From assembly GCF_002863865.1 (NCBI RefSeq), contig NZ_CP022684.1:798931-862930 (forward strand): a stretch of 64,000 bases of DNA. The letters are read 5' to 3'. The DNA comes from Ketobacter alkanivorans (GTDB lineage Bacteria > Pseudomonadota > Gammaproteobacteria > Pseudomonadales > Ketobacteraceae). A program made the translations under genes and the position numbers. Below, piece by piece: positions 8,728 through 18,568 of this stretch (positions are counted from its first letter, which is position 1; each line of letters starts with the position of its first letter). Under the pieces are notes generated by a model. It was not told the origin of the DNA, did not search any database, and worked only from the letters and a program-made list of their open reading frames with translations.

Positions 8728-10430
8728 AACGCACAACTATATTCACTTTTCTGGTACTGACTCTGTTTAGCTTGCAGGCTCACGCTCTCAACATCAGCGC
8801 CAAGCTCAACACCGAACAAGTCATGCAAGGGGACACGGTTAAGCTAATCGTGACCATTGATGAGCGAGCCGATGGCAAGACACCGGATTTCACGGTATTG
8901 AACCAACATTTTGATGTACTCACCACGTACACAGAAGAGCGCAGCAACATCATTAACGGTCGCTTTACATCGCTGACCAGCTGGATACTGACCCTGTTAC
9001 CCAAGCAGACCGGTTATATAGCCGTGCCACCCATTAGCTTCAATGGGGCAACCTCTAAACCGGTAAAGCTCCACGTAACCAAACGCACTGCTGCAAAAAA
9101 TGCTGATCAACTCCTATTTGTGGAAGCAAAAGTAGACAAAGACACCGTCTACGTTCAGGAACAAGTGCTCTACACTGTGCGCATATTTCGTCACGATGTG
9201 GATATTTACGATCCATCATACCAACCGCCTACCATCGAACATGCTGCCATGGAGCAGCTAGGTGAACAACGCAACTACAAAACCACACTAAACGGCAAAG
9301 AGTATGATGTATTCGAGTTCCGTTATGCCTTATTTCCACAAAAGAGTGGAAGCCTGAGCATCCCTCCTGCGCAGCTCACCGCTACAGTGTTTCGCGGCCG
9401 TTCACGCGGTTTGACCTTCGACCCATTTAACGGCAAGCAAGTGCGCAGAAGCTCTCCCACCTTAGAGCTGGAAATCAAACCCAAACCTGACAGTTATCCA
9501 GCAGATAAACCCTGGCTGCCTGCCAAATCGCTGCAACTCACCGAAGCATGGTCACCCGATAGTGCCACCGCTAATATTGGTGAACCGCTCACCCGAACCG
9601 TTACTATGCAAGCCGAAGGCGTGCTCGCCACCATACTGCCTGCAGTGCCGGATACAAGTATACAAGGCGTTAAAATCTATCCCGAGCAAGCTGACACCAA
9701 TAGCAAGGCTACAGACGATGGCATCGTCAGCTCTCGTACGGAAAGCCTCGCTCTGATAGCCACCCAAACGGGCGATATAACATTGCCACCAATGGATATC
9801 ACCTGGTGGGATGTTGAAGAAAATGCCGTTAAAGTGACCTCTCTGCCCGCACGGGTTATTCGTGTAACGGGAACCACAAGCCGCCCACAAACCGACAACA
9901 CCGTAAACGCACAAGCGGATACCAGCCAAGCGGGAGACACTCCTCCCCCGGCATTCAGCCAAGGGGAAAGCGTGAATCGCACCTGGCAATGGATCGCCAT
10001 CGCATTTCTATTGTTATGGGTCATCACTTTAGGGTTGCTCGTTTGGATCTGGCAATCCCGCAACCCCCAAACAAAGCCGAAAGAAGCATCTGGCGAATCA
10101 CCGTTTTCAAACTCTCTGCTCAAGCATGCACAAAAAGAGTTACAAACGGCATGCAACAATAATAGCCCCAAAGCTGCCCGGACGGCCTTGATTGCGTTGT
10201 TTCAACAGCATTACAAGAACCCCAATATCAAAAATCTTGATGATATTGCACGTATCGCCCAATCGGAACCATTAAGCAGCGCCTTCCGCAACCTGGATGC
10301 TGAACTGTACAAAGAGAATACAGACAAAACCTGGCGCCCGGAGTTTCTGCTTCAGGCGACCGCTGAAGTGCTGTCGAAACCAACCACGAATAAGAGCAAT
10401 CCAGTACTCGAGCCCCTTTATCCAGCTTAA
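8721..10430 (+). CDS. batD: BatD-like protein (oxygen tolerance family)
   Basis: 569 residues; its start overlaps the batB stop by 7 bases. A signal peptide ends near AHA at about residues 20-23 (FLVLTLFSLQAHA). The periplasmic part follows, with repeated beta-rich segments typical of BatD (for example LIVTIDERADGKTPDF and FEFRYALFPQKSGSLSIPP). A single membrane helix is at about 419-441 (WIAIAFLLLWVITLGLLVWI), then a cytoplasmic helical tail. It closes the Bat operon and is followed by a strong terminator. Bat proteins are linked to oxidative or envelope stress resistance in a few species, but a precise function is not established. Confidence 0.92.
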   Translation: MVKRTTIFTFLVLTLFSLQAHALNISAKLNTEQVMQGDTVKLIVTIDERADGKTPDFTVLNQHFDVLTTYTEERSNIINGRFTSLTSWILTLLPKQTGYIAVPPISFNGATSKPVKLHVTKRTAAKNADQLLFVEAKVDKDTVYVQEQVLYTVRIFRHDVDIYDPSYQPPTIEHAAMEQLGEQRNYKTTLNGKEYDVFEFRYALFPQKSGSLSIPPAQLTATVFRGRSRGLTFDPFNGKQVRRSSPTLELEIKPKPDSYPADKPWLPAKSLQLTEAWSPDSATANIGEPLTRTVTMQAEGVLATILPAVPDTSIQGVKIYPEQADTNSKATDDGIVSSRTESLALIATQTGDITLPPMDITWWDVEENAVKVTSLPARVIRVTGTTSRPQTDNTVNAQADTSQAGDTPPPAFSQGESVNRTWQWIAIAFLLLWVITLGLLVWIWQSRNPQTKPKEASGESPFSNSLLKHAQKELQTACNNNSPKAARTALIALFQQHYKNPNIKNLDDIARIAQSEPLSSAFRNLDAELYKENTDKTWRPEFLLQATAEVLSKPTTNKSNPVLEPLYPA

Positions 10431-10535
10431 TATTCCACAACAATAGGCTGCTTAAAGAGATCGTTGAGGTACACCACCAATCTGTTTTCAACTTGCGTGC
10501 TGGCGACGCAACTATGAAACCAAGCCCCATGATGT

Positions 10536-10568
10536 AAAAAGGCCCGAGCGATAGCTCAGGCCTTTTTA
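10536..10568. terminator. Bidirectional terminator between batD and the MMPL gene
   Basis: AAAAAGGCC, one mismatch, GAGC, a GATA loop, GCTC, then GGCCTTTTT. The stem has a T run on either strand and sits between convergent genes, so it can end both transcripts. Confidence 0.9.
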
Positions 10569-10603
10569 CTATTTCAAACCACATTTCTGATCGTTATATC
10601 ATA

Positions 10604-12925
10604 TCAACCTTTCTTTGGAATCCTGCCACGAATAAGGAAGTTCGCCAGTGCTGGCAACAGCCAAATGGCTCCAACCATGTTCCACAAGAACATAAAGGTG
10701 AGCAACACACCCATATTGGCCTGGAATTTAATGTCAGAGAAGATCCAGGTACCCACGCCAATCGCCAGGGTTAAACCGGTAAAGCACACCGCCTTACCTG
10801 TGACTTTTAGGGTTTCAAAATAAGCCTGCTCCAATTCCAAGCCTTCTTCCATAAAGCCCTTTAATCGAGAGTAAATATAGATACCGTAATCCACACCGAT
10901 ACCAACACCCAAGGCAATAACCGGCAAAGTGGCAACTTTTACGCCAATGCCCAGAATAGTCATCAATGCCTGGCAGAGGATCGAAGTCAACGCCAGCGGT
11001 ACGATTATACAAATCACCGCACGAATGGAGCGGAATGCGATAAGGCAGAGAATGGAGACCACACCGTACACCAGAATTTTCATCATGTTCTGAGCGTGTT
11101 CAATGGTTTCGTTGGTGGCCGCCTCAACACCGGCGTTGCCGGATGCCAACACGAATGTCGCCACGTCCGGATCATTCTCTGCTGCGGCAAACTCCTGCAC
11201 TGCTGCAACAGAACGATCCAATGTTTCGGCTTTATGGTCATCCAGGAATATGATCACCGGTGCAAGACTGCAGTTCGTGTTCACTAATCCACCCGGCACT
11301 GTTTGCACCGAGTTATTGATAATATCCTGCACTCGGGTCAGCGCAGCCCATTTCCAGTTGCCTTCATTAAAGCCCGTTATTACCCGTTTCGATACCGTCA
11401 CCACCGACAACGCAGACTGCACCCCTTCCACGTTCTCCATGTGCCACATAAAGCGATCCATTTTCTCCATTGCGGCAGATTTGGTACAAGAATCCGCAGG
11501 CGTTTCCACCATAACCACCAACACATCGGCACTCACGGAGTAATGATCGTTAACGTATTTATCATCCAGGTTATAGCGCGAATCAGGCCACAGTTCAGGA
11601 GCACCCGCATCCAAATCCCCGATTCGCAAATCTTTACTGATATACAAACCGGCACCAGCACCGACTGCAGCAATAATCACCGATACCGTAGCCACTTTAG
11701 GTGTAGCGAATTTGGCAACTTTTGACCAAATAACGTGTTTGGCATGCAACTTTTTATTCATTGCATTAATCGCTGCCGGACTGGCTCCCGCATAAGACAA
11801 CAGAACAGGAATCATCAACAGGTTAGTGAGTATCAGCGCAAACACACCCAGCGCAGCAGAAACGGCAAGATCCTGAATTACATGTATTTCAATAGTCCAC
11901 AGCGTCATAAAACCTATTGCATCACTGACCAGCGCCAACAATGCCGGAATGTAGAGTGCACGAAACGTGAGGCGTGCCGCTTCCAACTTGAAGTTGACTC
12001 GATGCGATTCAACGGCAAACTCATTAATCAGCTGCACGCCGTGGCTCACCCCAATAGCGAAAATCAGGAATGGCACAAGCATTGAGTAAGGATCAATACC
12101 CTTACCCAGCAAGGTGAGGATCCCAACCTGCCAGATCACCGCCACAACCGAACAAAATATAACGATGGAAGTACTGCGAATGCATTTGGAATCCAGCAAC
12201 AGCAGAACAAAAGTAATACCAATAGCAATGACAAAGAACAGCGCCACACCTGTTGCGCCTTCAATCAGATCTCCAATCTTTTTCGCAAAGCCCACAATTC
12301 GGATATTCACGTGCTCAGACTGAAACTTATTGCGAATATCTTGTTCCAGTGCCATGGAGAATTTTTTATAGTCCAGCTTCTTATTGGCCCCAGATTGATC
12401 GAGCAACGGAACATAGATGATTGCAGAACGGAAATCATCTGCCACCAGTCGGCCAACCTGCCCGGACCGCAATACGTTATTCTGCACTTGCTCTAGCAAC
12501 TCAGCAGAACCATCGTAAGTCGGAGGTATGATCTCTCCGCCCCGGAAACCGTCTTCAGTAACTTCCATCCAACGTACGTTGGGCGTCCATAAAGACTGGA
12601 TCTTAGCTTTATCCACCCCATCAAAATAAAAAATTTCGTCGGTAATCTGACGCAACGCCTGTAAGAATTCGTCGGTGAAGATATCTCCGTTTTTTGCCTC
12701 TACGACAATACGGATATCATTACCCAGGCTTAGTTCGTCTTTGTGTTTAAGCAGGTTTTGAATAAACTCGTGCTTTAACGGCACCATTTTTTCGAACTCG
12801 GTGCTGAGTTTTACACGGGATGCTTCATAGGCGAAAAATGCAGTCAGTACTGCAAACGCAATCAAAAGAATCGGGCGTATCTTGAAGATCGATTCTTCGA
12901 GGAAGGAACTGTTTTTAGTTGACAT
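10604..12925 (-). CDS. RND/MMPL-family exporter (COG1033 type)
   Basis: 773 residues. A first membrane helix at about 19-36 is followed by a large periplasmic loop, then a helix bundle (VALFFVIAIGITFVLLLLDS onward). A second copy has another large periplasmic loop and a terminal bundle (VVSILCLIAFRSIRAVICII onward). This twofold repeat with about 12 helices is the RND/MMPL architecture. GIDPYSMLVPFLIFAIGVSHG and ALGVGIGVDYGIYIYSRL match the membrane motifs that carry proton-relay residues in the family. It is the last gene of a three-gene set with a YCF48-like protein and a DUF1329 protein, a set I recall from Pseudomonas relatives. Export of a lipid or hydrophobic compound is plausible, but the substrate is unknown. 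Confidence 0.88.
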   Translation of the reverse strand: MSTKNSSFLEESIFKIRPILLIAFAVLTAFFAYEASRVKLSTEFEKMVPLKHEFIQNLLKHKDELSLGNDIRIVVEAKNGDIFTDEFLQALRQITDEIFYFDGVDKAKIQSLWTPNVRWMEVTEDGFRGGEIIPPTYDGSAELLEQVQNNVLRSGQVGRLVADDFRSAIIYVPLLDQSGANKKLDYKKFSMALEQDIRNKFQSEHVNIRIVGFAKKIGDLIEGATGVALFFVIAIGITFVLLLLDSKCIRSTSIVIFCSVVAVIWQVGILTLLGKGIDPYSMLVPFLIFAIGVSHGVQLINEFAVESHRVNFKLEAARLTFRALYIPALLALVSDAIGFMTLWTIEIHVIQDLAVSAALGVFALILTNLLMIPVLLSYAGASPAAINAMNKKLHAKHVIWSKVAKFATPKVATVSVIIAAVGAGAGLYISKDLRIGDLDAGAPELWPDSRYNLDDKYVNDHYSVSADVLVVMVETPADSCTKSAAMEKMDRFMWHMENVEGVQSALSVVTVSKRVITGFNEGNWKWAALTRVQDIINNSVQTVPGGLVNTNCSLAPVIIFLDDHKAETLDRSVAAVQEFAAAENDPDVATFVLASGNAGVEAATNETIEHAQNMMKILVYGVVSILCLIAFRSIRAVICIIVPLALTSILCQALMTILGIGVKVATLPVIALGVGIGVDYGIYIYSRLKGFMEEGLELEQAYFETLKVTGKAVCFTGLTLAIGVGTWIFSDIKFQANMGVLLTFMFLWNMVGAIWLLPALANFLIRGRIPKKG

Positions 12926-12957
12926 AACGGACCTTAACTTAAATCAGAAATTCGGAG

Positions 12958-14022
12958 TTACTTCAAATCAGGGGCAGCTAGCTGTACCCCTCCCTGCCCA
13001 ACCAATATGAGCTTGCCATTTGCCAAGCGTTCTATGGCAAGAATCGATTCTCGAGATGGGGTTATTTGCATAGAAAAATTAAGGCCACCATCTTTACTCG
13101 TCAGTATCACACCGGAGTTGCCCACCATAACTACGCTTTTGCTCCCTATCACAACACCATCCATAAGCCCATTGGTGTTTTTAGATTTGGACCTGACCCA
13201 GGTTGCCCCACGGTCAGAGGATTTAAAGCTATTACCCTGCAGCCCGAAAACATATATGTCATCGTTGCCAGCACCGGTCATGGCACCAAAATAGGAGCCA
13301 CCATAAGGGCTGGTCAGTGTTATCCAATTATCACCGCCGTCATCAGAGCGGAACAATATGCCCTTTTCCCCAGCGATATACACCACGCCATCGCCGTTGG
13401 CTTCAATAGCATTCAAATGCCAACCATCAATGTTTTCGATTCTGGAAGAAACATCAACCCACGTTTTGCCAGCATCCTGGGTTCCGAGAAACATACCGTA
13501 TGCTCCGACTGCGAAACCTGTGTTCTCATCACGAAACCACACATCCAGCAATGGGGAGCCTGCTTGAGGTAACTTGGCAAACTGATCGTCAGTTAGTTGA
13601 TCCATCTCCTCATCAGATAGCACTCTATGGGGGTTGGCGTATTGAAGCTGCCAATTATTGCCACCATCCGAAGAATGCAGAATCACACCTTCGTGCCCAA
13701 CGGCCCAACCGTGCTGAGTTCCGACAAAGTCTACCGCTGTCAGTAAGTTTTGTACGGGCACATTGGCTTGGTTCCAACTTTCCCCATTATCAAGCGAAAT
13801 CAGGATATGCCCCCAGTCACCCACGGCCACTACCTTATCGCCCTCCACGCACACGTCCGTCAACAGTGACTGCGCTGCCTTCGCGGAAGGAATGGCAGCC
13901 CGCATGTTCAGATTTTTTTCATAGTCTGATGCTGAAGCGATGCCGGTTGATAAAACCCATACAGCCAGAGAACTGGCGACTGTTTTTATAATTGAATAAC
14001 CCATGTTGTTACTGACCCACAT
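12958..14022 (-). CDS. YCF48/BNR-like seven-repeat beta-propeller, exported
   Basis: Up to 354 residues with a signal peptide ending IASA. The first ATG (14022) gives MWVSNNMGYS. An internal ATG at 14004 gives a neater signal peptide starting MGYSIIK, so the true start is uncertain. The body shows seven Asp-box-like repeats, recognisable as SLDNGESW, SSDGGNNW, TQDAGKTW, SDDGGDNW, SSDRGATW, SKDGGLNF and a degenerate last one (VGQGGVQL), each preceded by VG-x-x-G or similar. This suits one seven-bladed propeller of the photosystem II assembly factor (HCF136/YCF48) fold. No photosynthesis is implied. In this operon it is probably a periplasmic accessory to the MMPL exporter. Confidence 0.85.
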   Translation of the reverse strand: MWVSNNMGYSIIKTVASSLAVWVLSTGIASASDYEKNLNMRAAIPSAKAAQSLLTDVCVEGDKVVAVGDWGHILISLDNGESWNQANVPVQNLLTAVDFVGTQHGWAVGHEGVILHSSDGGNNWQLQYANPHRVLSDEEMDQLTDDQFAKLPQAGSPLLDVWFRDENTGFAVGAYGMFLGTQDAGKTWVDVSSRIENIDGWHLNAIEANGDGVVYIAGEKGILFRSDDGGDNWITLTSPYGGSYFGAMTGAGNDDIYVFGLQGNSFKSSDRGATWVRSKSKNTNGLMDGVVIGSKSVVMVGNSGVILTSKDGGLNFSMQITPSRESILAIERLANGKLILVGQGGVQLAAPDLK

Positions 14023-14129
14023 ATCAATATTGACTGCCTGCTATTGGTTGAACCTATTAAACCATGTTATCCGGCCATCATTTACTCAAGCTATGCGTAC
14101 TGTCCAAAATACGCAGCCAAATTGGCCAT

Positions 14130-15500
14130 TCAGCGCCCCATTCGCCGCAGGGACTGAGGGCTGAAATAGCCATCTCCCGGCGAATCGTCACCAAATTGAA
14201 TGCCTATGCCATTGGCGCTATCGAGATAGCCTGCAAAATAACGACCTGATTCCAGATCATAATTTGCTGATGCGGCCGACCATGTGACCGGTACGTGATA
14301 ATAGTTCACTAAATACGAAAGGCTTACGCGCCATAGCTTGCCACGAGCGTCATACTGATCGGCTTGTACGATGCTCCAGCTGTCTTCATCTATGTAGAAA
14401 CGGCGTTTAGTATACAAATGTCGTACGCCTTCTTTTACCGTGCCTTCCACCACCCATACTCGATGCAATTCATACCGAGTCAAGTCCGGGTTTATATGTC
14501 CCTTATGCAGCAGCGCCTTATCATCTTTAGTGGCATTGCTCAAATCAAAGTTATTGTAGGGTATGTAAATTTCCTGTTTACCCACGAAGCTCCAGTTATA
14601 ACGATCGAGTGCGCCATTAAACATATCCACTTCATCTGCAGTGATCAGGTTATCTGCACTTGGGACTGGCATATCGTACTCAACCGAGGGGGCTCGCCTG
14701 ACCCTTCGAGTACCCGAGTTATACACCCAAGCTGCACGGGGTTCTTTGATACGATCAATGGTTTCATGCACTAACAATCCACCACCTGCCAGGCGGCTGG
14801 GTTGTTTTATAAAGGCAAGAAAGTAGGAAAGCTTATTATCAAGGCTATCAGCGGTTTTATCGCGATCGTAGTAAACGAAATACGCTTCGTGGGAGGCAGT
14901 GACCAAGGAATAGCTGCCATTTGCATGCACCGGCGCTTCCGATAAGTCTGCCTTAATATGAATACCTCGCCAGCGGGTAAGGTGATTCCAGATAATTTTC
15001 AGCGCGTTAACCTGTCCATCCTGATCAACAGGCACCGGAAACGCGACTCCGCCGTAGGCCTGTTCGATACCGTTGCCTGCGTTAACCAGTTTCGCATGTT
15101 GATGGTTGCGGGCAATATTGTCGTAAACCCACTGCGGTGCTGCCGCTGTGCGGTGGCTTGGATAAACAGGGATTCGATAGCTGTCGGGATACCGCTCCAG
15201 TAAGGCAACCTGCCCAACCGTTAGCTGATCCAGGTGCTGGGATTTGTTAGCCGCGGTAATAACAAACAGGGGCTTCTCATCGCGAAACGGATTTTCCAGC
15301 TGCTTGGGTGGGGGCGCGTTATTGGCTGCCATACCGCCATCCCAAGCGGGAATAGTACCTGCGGCATTACCTTTCTGTTCGGCTCCGTATGGGGTTAGGC
15401 CTTCGGGTAATGCAACAGGCTGAGCATTCGCCACCACAGCGGTAAACAATACGTAGACTGAGGCCAGAACAAGCCCACATGTTCTCATCAACATTCCCAA
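14130..15500 (-). CDS. DUF1329 domain protein, exported
   Basis: 456 residues with a signal peptide (CGLVLASVYVLFTAVVANA, cleavage near residue 26). The mature start ALPEGLTPYGAEQKGNAAGT is the conserved N-terminal block of DUF1329 proteins. As I recall, this family is related to the LolA/LolB type of lipid-carrying half-barrel. It is the first gene of the minus-strand set DUF1329, YCF48-like, MMPL exporter. The outer-membrane DUF1302 partner that often accompanies DUF1329 is not in this window. A periplasmic lipid carrier feeding or draining the exporter is an inference. Confidence 0.85.
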   Translation of the reverse strand: MGMLMRTCGLVLASVYVLFTAVVANAQPVALPEGLTPYGAEQKGNAAGTIPAWDGGMAANNAPPPKQLENPFRDEKPLFVITAANKSQHLDQLTVGQVALLERYPDSYRIPVYPSHRTAAAPQWVYDNIARNHQHAKLVNAGNGIEQAYGGVAFPVPVDQDGQVNALKIIWNHLTRWRGIHIKADLSEAPVHANGSYSLVTASHEAYFVYYDRDKTADSLDNKLSYFLAFIKQPSRLAGGGLLVHETIDRIKEPRAAWVYNSGTRRVRRAPSVEYDMPVPSADNLITADEVDMFNGALDRYNWSFVGKQEIYIPYNNFDLSNATKDDKALLHKGHINPDLTRYELHRVWVVEGTVKEGVRHLYTKRRFYIDEDSWSIVQADQYDARGKLWRVSLSYLVNYYHVPVTWSAASANYDLESGRYFAGYLDSANGIGIQFGDDSPGDGYFSPQSLRRMGR

Positions 15501-15664
15501 TACACCGTCTAGCCGAGAGTCGGCCCAATTAAATTCGCACTGTGATAAAAAATTCGCCCATATAGCAAAGAGTCATTCAGTACTCCAGGCGATAATAATC
15601 ATATTTTTAATAAGTTAAGCTGAAATAATGGAAATTGTCCTTATTTCGACGCATTTTTGACAAA

Positions 15665-15684
15665 GCGGCCCTGTTTGAGGCCGC
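15665..15684. other. Hairpins in the gap between DUF1329 and pepN
   Basis: GCGGCC, an 8-base loop, GGCCGC lies about 100 bases after the pepN stop. On the minus strand it is followed by TTTGTCAAAAA, a weak terminator at best. A second imperfect hairpin lies at 15720-15740 (CTT-A-TTCTT, GAT loop, AAGAA-C-AAG), closer to the pepN stop. The rest of 15501-15783 is AT-rich and must contain the DUF1329 promoter; no gene is seen. Confidence 0.5.
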
Positions 15685-15783
15685 CATAAAATAACCAATC
15701 GAGCACTTCATAACAAATACTTATTCTTGATAAGAACAAGCAGTCTTATGTTTATTACCAAAACACTTAAACACTCCGTATAT

Positions 15784-18438
15784 CTACTGATTAAGTGCTT
15801 TGCTGACTATTTCATATACATCTGGCGACAATTTTTCTGCTTTTATTCGCGTCAATTGAGCTTTGATCAGATCCGCTCTTACCCGATCATAATTCGCCCA
15901 GCGGGTGAGGATTGTCGACATTCTGGACGCTACCTGAGGGTTAATGTTATTCAGTGCGATGATCTGATCAGCCAAAAATGCGTAACCGGCACCGTCTAAG
16001 CGATGAAAGTTAACCGGGTTGTTGTTGCAGAACGCTCCGATCAATGCGCGAATTTTATTGGGACTGGTCATCTCAAAGGCTTCGTGCTGCATCAACGCTT
16101 GCACATTATCCAATGCATCAGGCTGCGGAGAACTTGCCTGAACCATAAACCATTGATCCACCACCAGCGCCTCGCTCGACCACTGCTGATAAAAATCGGC
16201 AATAACCTGTGTTTTTTCACTGCGCTCAGAGTGAGCCAATGCACGAAATGCTGCCAGTTGATCCGTCATATTGCCGGCTTCACGATACTGGCTAAGGCAA
16301 AGCTCAGTTGCCTCATCATCAGCCAGAGTCATGACATAGGCCAGGCACACATTACGCAGGCTGCGTTTGGCAACAGCATCAACGTTATAGTGATATTCTG
16401 GGTCCATATGGCAGCGGTTAATCACCTGCTGCAACTCCTGCCGAAGCCCGCAGGCCAGCTCACGCTTTAGCCCCTCTCTGGCATGATGGATCGCATCCAC
16501 CTGCACAGGCTTTGGCAACAACTCTGCCAAGAACTGCTCTGTAGGCAATTCCAACATCTTCGCCACCATGGCCTGATCGAGGGATTCGTCGGCCAACAAC
16601 GCGCGGAAAGATTCAAGCAGTAAGCTATCCACATACAGAGGCTTCTGCTCCTGATAGGCGCTCATCAAATCCAGCAAGACTTCAACAGTCAACCGCTGTG
16701 ACGCGTTCCAGCGATTGAAACCATCGCTATCATGGGACATAAGAAACGCAAGCTCTGCTCTCTCCTGCTCATAGAACAGTTTTACCGGAGCAGAAAACCC
16801 GCGCAGAACAGATGCCACCGGTTGCTCCTTGATGCCATTAAAACGAAACGTCTGCTTGGCCTGTTTCAATTCCAAAACCGGATTGAGCGGGTCCAACACT
16901 GTGCCGTCGCTTAATTGCAGCGCCAGATCTTTGCCATCTGCACCCAGCAACCCTATTGCTACGGGGATGTGCAGAGGGAGTTTCTCAGGTTGCCCCGGCG
17001 TTGGCAGCGTGGTTTGTTCGAAGGTTATCGAGAACTGATTTTGATCACTGACGTATTCGCTGGTCACCTTGAGATGAGGGGTTCCCGCTTGAGAATACCA
17101 ACGACGAAACAGGGTCAAATCCACGCCATTGGCATCCTCCATCGCTTGGACAAAGTCATCACAGGTCACGGCTTGGCCATCATGGCGTTCGAAATACAGA
17201 TCAGATCCTTTGCGAAAACCATCTTTGCCCATGAGCCGATGAATCATGCGCACAACTTCAGCACCTTTCTCATAAACGGTAGTGGTGTAGAAATTATTGA
17301 TCTCGATATAACTGTCCGGGCGCACAGGGTGGGACATAGGGCCGGAGTCTTCGGCGAACTGCACGGTCTTCAGCATGTTGACATCATCGATCCGGTTAAC
17401 CGTTTCTGACCCCATATCAGCCGAGAACTGTTGATCACGAAATACCGTGAAACCCTCTTTAAGACTGAGTTGAAACCAATCGCGACAGGTAACCCGGTTG
17501 CCAGACCAATTGTGGAAATACTCGTGGGCGATCACACTTTCCACCCGCTGAAAACCCATATCCGTAGTGGTTTTAGCATTGGCAAGCACGCATGATGTGT
17601 TGAAGATATTGAGGCCTTTGTTTTCCATCGCCCCCATATTGAAGTGAGATACGGCAACGATCATGTATATATCCAGATCGTACTCACGACCATAGACTTC
17701 CTCATCCCAGGCCATGGAGCGCTTGAGAGAATCCATGGCATGCTCGCATTTGTCGAGATCGTGAGGCTCCACATACAGCTGCAACAATACATCTCGCCCA
17801 CTACTGGTGGTGAAGTGATCTTCCACGACGGACAAATCCCCTGCGACAAGAGCAAACAGATAGCAGGGCTTTTTGAACGGATCCTCCCAGATAACGTAAT
17901 GACGTCCATCGTCGAGGTCGCCCCGCTCCACAGGGTTACCGTTGGACAGCAGCACTGGGTAGGCTTGCTTGGGAGCCTCTACCCGCGTGGTAAAACGCGA
18001 CATAACATCAGGCCGATCCAGATAATAGGTTATCTTGCGAAAGCCTTCTGCTTCACATTGAGTACAATACATGCCCTTGGAAACGTACAACCCTTCCAGA
18101 GAAGTGTTCTGTTTAGGATGAATACGGGTCATGATCAGCAACGTGAACTGATCGGGTACATCTTTGATGGTGAGTACTTCACCATCTATGCGGAAATGAT
18201 CCAGCGCCAAGGTTGCTCCATCCTGCTCAATGCCCAGCAACTCAAGCTCTACACCTACCAGCTCCAGTGGCTGCCCACTGGCAGTGGGCACATCAGGGTT
18301 AGCGCGTACCGCCAAATGTGAAATCACATCGGTGTAATGCTCATATATACGCACATCCAAATGTACTGTATCGATCAGATAGTTGGGGGCTTGGTATTCT
18401 GACAGTCGGATGGTTTTTGGCGTGTTGTTTTCTTTCAT
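15784..18438 (-). CDS. pepN: Aminopeptidase N (M1 family)
   Basis: Zinc metallopeptidase removing N-terminal residues from peptides in the cytoplasm. The frame extends to a TTG at 18465, but the ATG at 18438 gives MKENNTPKTIRLSEYQAPNY, the usual PepN start. That makes 884 residues, close to the E. coli enzyme (870). GAMEN is at 269-273, the zinc site HEYFH at 305-309, and the third ligand Glu at 328 in LKEGFTVFRD. The C-terminal alpha-helical domain is complete (DRVRADLIKAQLTRIKAE near the end). Its neighbours match the Pseudomonas pepN region as I remember it. Confidence 0.96.
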   Translation of the reverse strand: MKENNTPKTIRLSEYQAPNYLIDTVHLDVRIYEHYTDVISHLAVRANPDVPTASGQPLELVGVELELLGIEQDGATLALDHFRIDGEVLTIKDVPDQFTLLIMTRIHPKQNTSLEGLYVSKGMYCTQCEAEGFRKITYYLDRPDVMSRFTTRVEAPKQAYPVLLSNGNPVERGDLDDGRHYVIWEDPFKKPCYLFALVAGDLSVVEDHFTTSSGRDVLLQLYVEPHDLDKCEHAMDSLKRSMAWDEEVYGREYDLDIYMIVAVSHFNMGAMENKGLNIFNTSCVLANAKTTTDMGFQRVESVIAHEYFHNWSGNRVTCRDWFQLSLKEGFTVFRDQQFSADMGSETVNRIDDVNMLKTVQFAEDSGPMSHPVRPDSYIEINNFYTTTVYEKGAEVVRMIHRLMGKDGFRKGSDLYFERHDGQAVTCDDFVQAMEDANGVDLTLFRRWYSQAGTPHLKVTSEYVSDQNQFSITFEQTTLPTPGQPEKLPLHIPVAIGLLGADGKDLALQLSDGTVLDPLNPVLELKQAKQTFRFNGIKEQPVASVLRGFSAPVKLFYEQERAELAFLMSHDSDGFNRWNASQRLTVEVLLDLMSAYQEQKPLYVDSLLLESFRALLADESLDQAMVAKMLELPTEQFLAELLPKPVQVDAIHHAREGLKRELACGLRQELQQVINRCHMDPEYHYNVDAVAKRSLRNVCLAYVMTLADDEATELCLSQYREAGNMTDQLAAFRALAHSERSEKTQVIADFYQQWSSEALVVDQWFMVQASSPQPDALDNVQALMQHEAFEMTSPNKIRALIGAFCNNNPVNFHRLDGAGYAFLADQIIALNNINPQVASRMSTILTRWANYDRVRADLIKAQLTRIKAEKLSPDVYEIVSKALNQ

Positions 18439-18568
18439 GCTGACTGACCCTGAACTGAGAAGCAACGCAGGAGCAAACTCCGTATTGCTTGTGAAATGAA
18501 GTTTTGTTCTGCAGTATGTATGAGCAAGATGAATTTCACAACTTAACGACGATTTAACGAGGAAAGCT

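Noticed and set aside
15784..18465. Longer pepN starting at TTG 18465
   Set aside because: The ATG at 18438 gives the family N-terminus; the extra nine residues have no support.
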